Positions 1-5,820 of a stretch of 7,269 nt of DNA are shown here, one piece after another. Origin of the DNA: Tannerella sp. GTDB taxonomy: Bacteria > Bacteroidota > Bacteroidia > Bacteroidales > Tannerellaceae. The notes beneath the pieces were generated by a model. That model saw nothing but the letters and a program-made list of their open reading frames with translations, was not told where the DNA came from and ran no database searches. The stretch lies in NCBI GenBank assembly GCA_031268395.1, contig JAIRXI010000061.1:1-7269 (forward strand). The letters are read 5' to 3'. Positions within the stretch are counted from its first letter, which is position 1. Each line of letters begins with the position of its first letter. Made by a program: the position numbers and the translations under genes.

Positions 1-54
1 ATCGTGCTTCGCGTGAGACACCATCCGAACAAAACAGTTATATGCGAGATTAGC

Positions 55-76
55 GCAAGGCAGGCGCCTTGCTTTT
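55..76 (+). terminator. Possible rho-independent terminator of a gene off the left edge
   Basis: A 7-bp GC-rich stem (GCAAGGC at 55-61 pairing with GCCTTGC at 66-72, loop AGGC) is followed directly by TTTT at 73-76, so it looks like an intrinsic terminator only in the rightward direction. One forward frame runs open from base 3 to a TAG at 51-53, just before the stem, and could be the last codons of a rightward gene converging on the thr operon. A second forward frame stays open to a TAA at 76-78 and another stops at 14-16, so the tail cannot be assigned. The hairpin is seen directly; its function is inferred. Confidence 0.45.
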
Positions 77-83
77 AACACGA

Positions 84-100
84 CGTAGCGGGACGCTACG
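84..100. repeat. Short perfect hairpin (7-bp arms)
   Basis: CGTAGCG at 84-90 and CGCTACG at 94-100 form a perfect inverted repeat around a 3-base loop. No T-run follows on either strand, so it does not look like an intrinsic terminator. It belongs to the hairpin-rich stretch that fills the space left of thrC and may be one module of a dispersed repeat. Confidence 0.55.
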
Positions 101-107
101 CCGAGCA

Positions 108-172
108 GGGCACGAAGCAATCGCCGAACCGGGAAGCCCGAAGCAATTCGTGCCCGCTTTGGCGATTGCTTC
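108..172. repeat. Nested inverted repeat pairs left of the 23-bp array
   Basis: GAAGCAATCGCC at 114-125 is the exact reverse complement of 161-172, giving 12-bp arms. A second exact pair, GGGCACGAA at 108-116 and its complement at 147-155, overlaps the first in a crossed rather than nested order, so the two foldings compete. The right arm (161-172) also overlaps the start of the larger inverted repeat at 164-453, so one sequence can pair with partners on either side. No gene is visible here; the function is unknown. Confidence 0.6.
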
Positions 173-453
173 CTTCGTCGCAATGACGGCGCACGGCAAG
201 TAGAAATCTGTTGGACATGCATCGAAGCGGGGGCTTCGAACTGATCGAAGCGAGGGCTTCGAACTGATCGAAGCGAGGGCTTCGAACCAATCGAAGCGGG
301 GGCTTCGAACCAATCGAAGCGGGGGCTTCGAACCAATCGAAGCGGGGGCTTCGAACCGATCGAAGCGGGGGCTTCGAACCGATCGAAGCGAGGGCTTCGA
401 TGCATGAGGGTGCATTTCAACCTGTCGTGCGCCGTCATTGCGACGAAGCAATC
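164..453. repeat. Large composite inverted repeat enclosing the 23-bp array
   Basis: The left arm is 164-228 and the right arm 394-453. Reading inward, 164-171 pairs with 446-453 (8 bp), then a 4-base insertion CCTT (172-175) is present only on the left. Next, 176-194 pairs perfectly with 427-445 (19 bp). The stretch 195-216 matches 406-426 only partly (10 of the first 13 aligned positions). Finally 217-228 pairs perfectly with 394-405 (12 bp) right at the array edges. Motifs of the CGTCATTGCGACGAAGCAAT kind are, from memory, common dispersed intergenic repeats in several bacterial groups, which suggests a non-coding repeat family. The element starts 40 bases past the thrC stop codon and could shape the 3' end of the thr transcript. 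Confidence 0.75.
221..400. repeat. Tandem array: eight copies of a 23-bp palindromic unit
   Basis: Units start at 221, 244, 267, 290, 313, 336, 359 and 382; the last is cut to 19 bases. The consensus is ATCGAAGCGRGGGCTTCGAA followed by CTG, CCA or CCG. Each unit holds TCGAAGC and GCTTCGA around a GGGG or GAGG loop, a 7-bp hairpin. The same 7-mers also pair across unit borders with a 5-base loop. Units 4 and 5 are identical, as are 6 and 7; the loop has an A in units 2, 3 and 8; the trailing triplet changes in blocks (CTG, CTG, CCA, CCA, CCA, CCG, CCG). This fits local duplication followed by little change. There are no spacers, so it is not a CRISPR array. The 23-base period is not a multiple of three, which argues against a coding repeat. 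Confidence 0.93.
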
Positions 454-492
454 CGGGTCTTTCTCGAATCTCACGAATGACAGGCCTTCCGG

Positions 493-1803
493 CTATTCCT
501 GTGCCAGCAGGAACCTTTTGAAGCCTTCGATGTCTTTTCCCAGCGGGATACTTTGCTTTTTCCCCTGCATGAAAGCCTGCAATGCAGGCGGGATTTCGAC
601 CGGGATGCCCGTGATGCGGTCTACCGTCTCCTTGAACTTGGCCGGATGAGCCGTTTCCAGGAACAGGCCTGTTTCGCCCGGCTGTAACCGGCGGTCGAGC
701 AGGGCCTGATAGCCGCAGGCGCCATGCGGATCGAGCAGGTAACGGTGCGCGCGACAGACTTCGCGCACGGTGGCGGCGATCTGTTCGTCCGTGTAGCGAC
801 AGCCCGCAACCTGCTGTATGATGGCGGCATGGTCATGACCATACAGATCCAGTATCCGGGCAAAGTTGCTCGGATTGCCGACGTCCATCGCATTGGCCAG
901 GGTCGCCACGGAAGGGCGCGGCGTATAAATGCCCGTCCGCAGATATTCCAGAAAGACATCGTTGCGGTTGTTGGCCGCAATGAACTGCCGGACGGGCAAT
1001 CCCATCCGCCGGGCAAACAGTCCGGCGGTGAGGTTGCCGAAATTGCCGCTGGGGACGCATACCGTCAGGTTCCCGGCCCGGCCTGCCCGATCCAGCTGAG
1101 CAAAGGCATGGAAGTAGTAAAACGACTGTGGCAGGAAACGGGCCACGTTGATGGAATTGGCCGACGTCAACTGTAGCCGGCGGTTCAGTTCCCCATCGGC
1201 AAAGGCGGCTTTCACCAGCGCCTGGCAATCGTCGAACGTGCCGTCGATTTCGACGGCGGTAATGTTTTGCCCCAGCGTGGCAAACTGACATTCCTGAATC
1301 GGACTGACTTTTCCGCCGGGATAGAGCACAAAGACGCGGATACGGGGTATGCCCAGAAAGCCGTTGGCCACCGCGCCGCCCGTGTCGCCGGAAGTGGCGA
1401 CCAGCACGTTTACTTCGCGGTCGATTCCCTTCCTGCGGATAAAATAGCCCAGCATCCGGGCCATGAAACGGGCGCCAACATCCTTGAATGCGAGTGTCGG
1501 GCCGTGAAAGAGTTCGAGGCTGTAAATGGCGCCGTCCACCTGCACGACGGGCGTGTCGAACGACAGCGTGTCCTGCACGATCGCTGTCAGGGCGTCGGGA
1601 TCCATGTCTTCCCCGAAAAAGGCCTGCGCCACCCTGTCGGCAATTTCGTGAAACGACTTGTCTTTCAACGACCGGATGGCAGCGGCCTCCAGCGTCGGGA
1701 TCCGTTCGGGCATGTAAAGGCCCCCGTCGCCGGCCAGTCCCCTGATCACGGCCTCTTCCAGGCTCGCCGGCGGCGCCTGCCTGTTTGTACTGTAATATTT
1801 CAT
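493..1803 (-). CDS. thrC: Threonine synthase
   Basis: This cytoplasmic PLP enzyme converts O-phosphohomoserine to L-threonine and phosphate, the last step of threonine synthesis. The 436-residue protein is close to the E. coli enzyme in length. It shows the N-terminal family pattern (MKYYSTN, then GLAGDGGLYMPE near 22-33), the PLP-lysine motif HGPTLAFKD with Lys107, the loop SGDTGGA (138-144), the glycine-rich cofactor-phosphate loop PSGNFGN (251-257), and ETAHPAKF (383-390), typical of threonine synthases rather than other fold-type II PLP enzymes. It starts at the ATG at 1803, 12 bases past the apgM stop codon, and no better start fits the conserved N-terminus. There is no clear Shine-Dalgarno sequence, as usual for Bacteroidota. 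It is the last gene of the operon, and the inverted-repeat composite begins 40 bases downstream. The ORF is intact. Confidence 0.97.
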   Translation of the reverse strand: MKYYSTNRQAPPASLEEAVIRGLAGDGGLYMPERIPTLEAAAIRSLKDKSFHEIADRVAQAFFGEDMDPDALTAIVQDTLSFDTPVVQVDGAIYSLELFHGPTLAFKDVGARFMARMLGYFIRRKGIDREVNVLVATSGDTGGAVANGFLGIPRIRVFVLYPGGKVSPIQECQFATLGQNITAVEIDGTFDDCQALVKAAFADGELNRRLQLTSANSINVARFLPQSFYYFHAFAQLDRAGRAGNLTVCVPSGNFGNLTAGLFARRMGLPVRQFIAANNRNDVFLEYLRTGIYTPRPSVATLANAMDVGNPSNFARILDLYGHDHAAIIQQVAGCRYTDEQIAATVREVCRAHRYLLDPHGACGYQALLDRRLQPGETGLFLETAHPAKFKETVDRITGIPVEIPPALQAFMQGKKQSIPLGKDIEGFKRFLLAQE

Positions 1804-1815
1804 GCTGATTCCAAT

Positions 1816-3027
1816 TTAATGACAGGCGATAAATTCCCGCATAAACAAATCGCCTGTTAACAGGCCGTATTTTCCCTTCAGGACGGAAAACTCGTCGTAG
1901 CGTTCCACCGCGTCCGGCGCCTGTCCGGGCGCACAGATCAGGAACGGGACGGGGTCTTTCGTGTGTGTCCGCACGGCGCAGGGTGTGGGATGGTCGGGCA
2001 GGACGGCGATCGCCACCGGTTCGTCCCATTGCCGGACGGCCTCGCAGACGGGGCCGACGATGCGCCGGTCGAGGTCTTCGACCGTACGGACTTTCAGCTG
2101 CACGTCGCCTTCGTGGCCGGCTTCGTCGCTGGCTTCGACGTGCACGTAGACGAAATCGTGCGTCCGCAACGCTTCCACGGCCGCCTGCGCCTTGCCTTCA
2201 TAATTTGTATCGTACAGACCGGTTGCGCCTTCCACCGGCACCACGTCCATTCCGGCATACACGCCGATGCCGTGTATCAGGTCGACGGCCGAGATGACCG
2301 CGCTCTTCGGGATGCCGTACAGTTCCTTCAGCGTCCGCATCGTCGGGCGATAACCGGGCGACCAGGGCCAGATGCTGTTGGCGGGATCTTTCCCGGCCGC
2401 CACCCGCTTTCGGTTGACCGGGTGGGCCGGCAGCAGCTCCTGCGATAGCAGGATCAGGTGATTCAGCAGGGCGGCCGTTTCCGCGGCAGCAGCGTCGGCC
2501 GCCCTGATCAGGGCCGGGCGGAACGGCTGCATCGGGATGTCGTGCGGCGGCGTACAGTCTAACCGTTTGTCTCCCCCCTGCATGACCAGCAGATGGCGAT
2601 ATGACACGCCCGCATGAAAGCGGATGCGCGCGTCGCCCAGCTTCCCGTTCAGGAAGGCGATCAGTTCGCCGGCTTCTTCGCTGGAGATGTGTCCGGCCGA
2701 ATGGTTCCTGAGCAGGGCGCCTTCCAGACAGACCAGGTTGCAGCGCATCGCCAGTTCGCCCGGATGCAGTTCGACGTTCATGCTGGCGGCTTCCAGTACG
2801 CCGCGTCCTTCGTACACTTCCGCCAGGTTGTATCCCAGCACAGCCAGATTCGCCACCTCGCTGCCGGGATGGAAACCGTCGGGGACGGTCTGGAGCCGTC
2901 CCGTGACGCCCAGCCGCGCCAGTTCGTCCATGTATGGCGTGCGGGCGTATTGCAGCGGTGTCCTGCCGCCCAGCAGGTCGACGGGTTCGTCTGCCATTCC
3001 GTCGCCCAAAATCAGTATTCTTTTCAT
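1816..3027 (-). CDS. apgM: ApgM-type phosphoglycerate mutase homologue, probable homoserine kinase
   Basis: The 403-residue protein belongs to the alkaline phosphatase superfamily, archaeal-type cofactor-independent phosphoglycerate mutase branch. Visible metal and catalytic motifs are GDGMAD with Asp9, the nucleophile region GSEVANLAVLGY with Ser56, the cluster HVEASDEAGHEGD (296-308), Asp320, LPDHPTP with Asp345 and His346, and RTHTKDPVPF with His355. All expected metal ligands appear present, so it should be active. Its place between thrA and thrC, with gaps of 15 and 12 bases, and the lack of a GHMP-family thrB suggest that it phosphorylates homoserine. The subfamily TIGR02535 is described as a proposed homoserine kinase on the same grounds. 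The fold and motifs are seen; the homoserine kinase role is inferred from context and family knowledge. A phosphoglycerate mutase role is the alternative. It starts at the ATG at 3027, immediately before the conserved strand MKRILILGDGM. Confidence 0.93.
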   Translation of the reverse strand: MKRILILGDGMADEPVDLLGGRTPLQYARTPYMDELARLGVTGRLQTVPDGFHPGSEVANLAVLGYNLAEVYEGRGVLEAASMNVELHPGELAMRCNLVCLEGALLRNHSAGHISSEEAGELIAFLNGKLGDARIRFHAGVSYRHLLVMQGGDKRLDCTPPHDIPMQPFRPALIRAADAAAAETAALLNHLILLSQELLPAHPVNRKRVAAGKDPANSIWPWSPGYRPTMRTLKELYGIPKSAVISAVDLIHGIGVYAGMDVVPVEGATGLYDTNYEGKAQAAVEALRTHDFVYVHVEASDEAGHEGDVQLKVRTVEDLDRRIVGPVCEAVRQWDEPVAIAVLPDHPTPCAVRTHTKDPVPFLICAPGQAPDAVERYDEFSVLKGKYGLLTGDLFMREFIACH

Positions 3028-3042
3028 AATTCCGGAGATGCC

Positions 3043-5487
3043 TTAGCGGATATTGGCAATGGAGATGATGTCGGCAAACACGCCGGCGGCCGTCACATCG
3101 TCGCCCGCGCCGTAGCCCTTGATGATCATCGGGTAGTCGTTGTAGCGTTCGGTGGAAATCATGATGATGTTGTTGCTTCCTTCCAGTTCGTAGAAGGGAT
3201 GATGCCGGTCGACTTCCTGCAGGCCGATTTCGCACACGCCCTTGTCCATCCGGGCAACCAGCCGGATGCGCTTCCTTTCCGCTTCCACGCGCCGGCGCAT
3301 TTCTTCAAATCCGGCGTCCAGTTCATGGATGTTTGCCCAGAAGTCGTCCAGCGTCCCTTCAAAGTATTTTTCGGGGATAAACAGGTTGATCTTGATGTCT
3401 TCCTGTTCCACTCTGTAACCGGCTTCGCGTGCCAGAATCACCAGCTTGCGAATGACGTCCTTGCCGCTCAGGTCGATGCGCGGGTCGGGTTCGGCATAGC
3501 GCGCATCCTTGGCCATCCGGATTGCCCTGCTCAGGGGGATTTCGGCGCTCAGCGTGTTGAAGATGAAGTTCAGGCTGCCCGACAGGACGGCCTCCAGGCG
3601 CAGGATATGATCGCCGCTGTTGATCAGGTCGTTCATCGTATTGATGATCGGCAGGCCGGCGCCGACGTTGGTCTCGAACAGATACTTGATGTCGCGCTGG
3701 CGGGCGATTTCTTTCAGTTTTAAATAATTGCTGTATGCGGAAGAGGCGGCGACCTTGTTGGCTGCCACGACGGAGATGTTGTTTTTCAACAGTTCTTCGT
3801 AAATGCCGGCAATTTCTTCGCTGGCTGTGCAGTCCACGAAAACGGAGTTGAAGATGTTCATTTGCAGGATCCCATCGCACAGGTCTCGCGACGAGCCTGC
3901 TTCGCCGCTGACATGCAGTTCCCGGATGCTGTTTTCCAGGTTCAGCCCTTCGCGACACAGAAGCCGCTTCTTTGAATTGGCTATGCCGACGATCCGCAGT
4001 TTCAGGCTGTTCTGTTCCATCAGCATGGACTGCTGAATGCGGATCTGTTCCAGCAGTTTGCCGCCGACCGTCCCCACGCCGGCAATGAAGAGGTTCAGCA
4101 CCTTATACTCCGACAGAAAAAAAGAGTCGTGGATGGAGTTCAGCGCCTTCCGCAGATAGGCGCGCTTGATGACGAAGGAGATGTTTGTTTCCGAGGCTCC
4201 CTGCGCGCAGGCAATCACGCTGATGCCCGCCCGTCCCAGTGTGCCGAACAGTTTGCCGGCAATGCCGGGCGTGCGTTTCATGTTTTCGCCGACGATGGCC
4301 ACGGTGGCCAGGTCGCGTTCGGCCTCGACGTCGTTGATTTCGCCCAGCGAGCGTTCCAGGGCAAATTCCTCGTTCAGCACGTTTACGGCCAGGTCGGCAT
4401 CGGCATGGCAGACGGCAAACGTGGTATTGTTTTCCGAACTGGCCTGCGAGACCATGAATACGCTGATGCCGCTTTTGGCCAGCGTCTTGAATATGCGGTA
4501 ATTGACGCCGATTACGCCCACCATGCCCAGGCCCTGTACCGTGATCAGGCACGTGTCGTTGATCGACGATATTCCCTTGATGATGGCTTTGCCCTTGACC
4601 GGCGCCGTTTCATGTTCGCGGGAGATGTATGTCCCGGGCGCTTCGGGGTTGAAGGTGTTGCGAATGCGAATGGGAATATTCCGGTGGTAGACCGGATAGA
4701 TCGTGGGCGGATAAATTACCTTGGCGCCGAAGTTGCACAGTTCCATGGCCTCCGTGAAAGACAGGCGGTCGATGACATAGGCCGAATTGATCACTTTCGG
4801 GTCGGCGGTCATGAATCCGTCCACGTCTGTCCATATCTCCAGTACGGAGGCGTTGAGCGCCGTAGCCAGGATGGAGGCCGTGTAGTCGGAGCCGCCGCGT
4901 CCCAGGTTGGTGATTTCGGCGTTCTCGCGGCTCGATGAGATAAATCCGGGAACCAGCGCGATGTCGGGCAGTTGCCGGAAGGTTTCCCGGATCAGCCGGT
5001 TCGTCTGTTCAAAATCGACAATATGCTTGCTGAACTGCCGGACGGTCTTGATAAACTGTCGCGAGTCATACAGCACAGCGCCTCTGATGACGTGCGAGAG
5101 GATGCAGGAGGAGATGCGCTCGCCATAGCTTACAATGGCGTCGGACGTTTTGTCCGACAGGTCCTTGATCAGGTATACGCCCCGGAGTATGTTTTCCAGT
5201 TCTTCAAAAATGAGATCGACCTGTTTTTCCACTTCGCGACGCCTGGTTCCGGGGACGACGCCGGCAATCACATCCCGGTGACGCCGGACCATTTCCAGCA
5301 GTTCATGCTGATAGGCTGTATCGCCCGCAGAAGCGATCTTCGAGACATGTATCAGTTTGTCCGTGATCCCCCCCAGTGCGGAAACGACCACCACCCCCGG
5401 CTCGTTGAGCGTCTCTACGATTTGCTTTACGTTTAAAATACTATCCACGGAACCTACGGATGTTCCGCCGAATTTCAATACTTTCAT
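3043..5487 (-). CDS. thrA: Bifunctional aspartokinase / homoserine dehydrogenase
   Basis: The 814-residue fusion (E. coli ThrA has 820) catalyses the first and third steps from aspartate to threonine: ATP-dependent aspartate phosphorylation and NAD(P)H-dependent reduction of aspartate semialdehyde to homoserine. The kinase domain (about 1-290) has KFGGTS (5-10), NLGRGGSDYTA (194-204) and TDVDGFMTADPK (220-231). Two ACT-type regulatory segments follow, near 313-380 (QGLGMVGVIGV) and 395-460 (MKRTPGIAGKLFGTLGRAGI), the probable site of threonine feedback. The dehydrogenase begins with the dinucleotide-binding loop GVGTVGG (470-476), then AANK (575-578), FETNVGAGLPI (604-614), SGSLNFIFNT (636-645) and AEPDPRIDLSGKDVIRK, whose Lys681 matches the family's catalytic lysine. 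It ends with the conserved GYGAGDDVTAAGVFADI. It starts at the ATG at 5487, directly before the conserved KVLKFGGTS. It is the first gene of the operon and is intact. Confidence 0.97.
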   Translation of the reverse strand: MKVLKFGGTSVGSVDSILNVKQIVETLNEPGVVVVSALGGITDKLIHVSKIASAGDTAYQHELLEMVRRHRDVIAGVVPGTRRREVEKQVDLIFEELENILRGVYLIKDLSDKTSDAIVSYGERISSCILSHVIRGAVLYDSRQFIKTVRQFSKHIVDFEQTNRLIRETFRQLPDIALVPGFISSSRENAEITNLGRGGSDYTASILATALNASVLEIWTDVDGFMTADPKVINSAYVIDRLSFTEAMELCNFGAKVIYPPTIYPVYHRNIPIRIRNTFNPEAPGTYISREHETAPVKGKAIIKGISSINDTCLITVQGLGMVGVIGVNYRIFKTLAKSGISVFMVSQASSENNTTFAVCHADADLAVNVLNEEFALERSLGEINDVEAERDLATVAIVGENMKRTPGIAGKLFGTLGRAGISVIACAQGASETNISFVIKRAYLRKALNSIHDSFFLSEYKVLNLFIAGVGTVGGKLLEQIRIQQSMLMEQNSLKLRIVGIANSKKRLLCREGLNLENSIRELHVSGEAGSSRDLCDGILQMNIFNSVFVDCTASEEIAGIYEELLKNNISVVAANKVAASSAYSNYLKLKEIARQRDIKYLFETNVGAGLPIINTMNDLINSGDHILRLEAVLSGSLNFIFNTLSAEIPLSRAIRMAKDARYAEPDPRIDLSGKDVIRKLVILAREAGYRVEQEDIKINLFIPEKYFEGTLDDFWANIHELDAGFEEMRRRVEAERKRIRLVARMDKGVCEIGLQEVDRHHPFYELEGSNNIIMISTERYNDYPMIIKGYGAGDDVTAAGVFADIISIANIR

Positions 5488-5501
5488 CTGCTGTATTTTA
5501 T

Positions 5502-5519
5502 TTAGGGAACAACCCCTAA
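5502..5519 (-). promoter_or_regulatory. Small hairpin in the thrA leader
   Basis: On the minus strand TTAGGG and CCCTAA pair perfectly around a 6-base loop GTTGTT. The hairpin ends 14 bases before the thrA ATG, and the stretch between is AT-rich, as typical ahead of Bacteroidota start codons. If the promoter call is right, the leader is only about 40 bases, has no ATG, and no room for a threonine/isoleucine-rich leader peptide like that of E. coli. The hairpin may tune translation or mRNA stability, but no mechanism can be read from it. Confidence 0.4.
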
Positions 5520-5533
5520 GCTGATTCAGGTGG

Positions 5534-5541
5534 CAAAGATA
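5534..5541 (-). promoter_or_regulatory. Bacteroidota-type promoter (-7 element) for the thr operon
   Basis: The minus strand reads TATCTTTG at 5541-5534, a perfect match to the Bacteroidota -7 consensus TAnnTTTG, in an AT-rich stretch. Transcription would start near 5527-5529, about 40 bases before the thrA ATG. A TTTG at 5555-5552 is only 10 bases upstream, closer than the usual roughly 20-base spacing to the -33 element. At normal spacing (about 5561-5566) only a weak CTGTTT-like sequence is present. So the -7 box is good, the -33 box poor or degenerate. Confidence 0.65.
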
Positions 5542-5613
5542 AGCATATTTTCAAAAAATAAACAGCTGCCTTTCATATTTGGCGCATTTCAGACTGTCAC
5601 TGCCCCTGACAAG

Positions 5614-5626
5614 TGTCTAATAGACA
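5614..5626. promoter_or_regulatory. Operator-like palindrome upstream of the thr promoter
   Basis: TGTCTA and TAGACA form a perfect 6-bp inverted repeat around one central base. It lies about 73 bases upstream of the thrA -7 box. A looser pair, TGTCA (5595-5599) and TGACA (5607-5611), lies beside it. The spacing would fit an activator site, but a palindrome this short can arise by chance, and no regulator gene is nearby. Confidence 0.2.
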
Positions 5627-5643
5627 TTTTGGGATAAATATTC

Positions 5644-5716
5644 AAACACGGAGGCACGGAGGACACAAAGAAAGGGGATGCGCGATCCCCTCCGTGTCTT
5701 CGTGTGCTCTGTGTTT
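5644..5716. repeat. Imperfect inverted repeat rich in CACGGAGG
   Basis: The left arm (from AAACACGGAGG at 5644) and right arm (ending CTGTGTTT at 5716) pair imperfectly over about 30 bases, converging on the GC-rich core at 5673-5691. Repeated ACACGGAGG and CACGGAGG words occur in the arms and again just to the right at 5728-5737. From memory, such words belong to widespread dispersed intergenic repeats in bacterial genomes. It lies between the glycoside hydrolase stop codon and the thr promoter and probably folds into a long hairpin in the 3' end of the hydrolase transcript. Confidence 0.65.
5667..5691 (-). terminator. Possible terminator of the glycoside hydrolase transcript
   Basis: On the minus strand AGGGGAT (5691-5685) pairs with ATCCCCT (5679-5673) around the loop CGCGC, followed by TTCTTT. 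It is the core of the larger inverted repeat at 5644-5716, which would extend the stem. It lies about 130 bases after the hydrolase stop codon and before the thr promoter, so it could separate the two units. The U-tract is interrupted by C, so termination is plausible but not certain. Confidence 0.4.
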
Positions 5717-5779
5717 AAATAAAGGAGGACACGGAGGGGCCCCGGGCAGGAAGCGTTTCTCCGATTGAATCACATGCAA

Positions 5780-5806
5780 CATCCGTGTCATCCGTGTCAT
5801 CCGTGT
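5780..5806. repeat. Three tandem copies of CATCCGTGT
   Basis: The 9-bp word CATCCGTGT occurs three times without interruption at 5780, 5789 and 5798, ending 14 bases from the glycoside hydrolase stop codon. Read on the minus strand it could encode Thr-Asp-Asp repeats, but no credible gene contains it. From memory, this short repeat (ACACGGATG on the other strand) is widespread in intergenic DNA of unrelated bacteria. Confidence 0.85.
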
Positions 5807-5820
5807 GCTTTTGATACAAT

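Noticed and set aside
221..400. CRISPR array
   Set aside because: The repeats are directly abutting with no unique spacers, the unit is only 23 bp, and no cas gene is present.
221..400. Iteron-type replication origin
   Set aside because: Eight direct repeats fit superficially, but there is no rep gene, DnaA box or AT-rich melting region, and the neighbours are chromosomal housekeeping genes.
50..451. Minus-strand open frame of 133 codons across the 23-bp array
   Set aside because: Its openness comes from the repeat, which has few stop codons. The 23-base period shifts frame each unit, a second minus frame (96-290) is open over the same DNA, and the product is low-complexity (repeats of RSPRFD and FEA) with no recognisable domain.
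404..649. 81-codon plus-strand frame at the edge of the repeat composite
   Set aside because: It begins in the inverted-repeat arm and runs antisense into the end of thrC; there is no ribosome-binding context or domain.
833..2029. Long minus-strand frame overlapping thrC and apgM
   Set aside because: It is a shifted-frame shadow of two clearly conserved genes; the product is Arg/Gly/Pro-rich with no family motifs.
2198..3235. Long minus-strand frame overlapping apgM and the thrA end
   Set aside because: A shadow of the GC-rich true genes with a biased arginine-rich composition.
2614..3723. 369-codon plus-strand frame opposite apgM and thrA
   Set aside because: It lies antisense to two well-conserved genes, shows no domain, and results from the stop-poor complement of GC-rich codons.
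4129..4938. 269-codon plus-strand frame opposite thrA
   Set aside because: Antisense shadow inside the aspartokinase and ACT coding region with no recognisable features.
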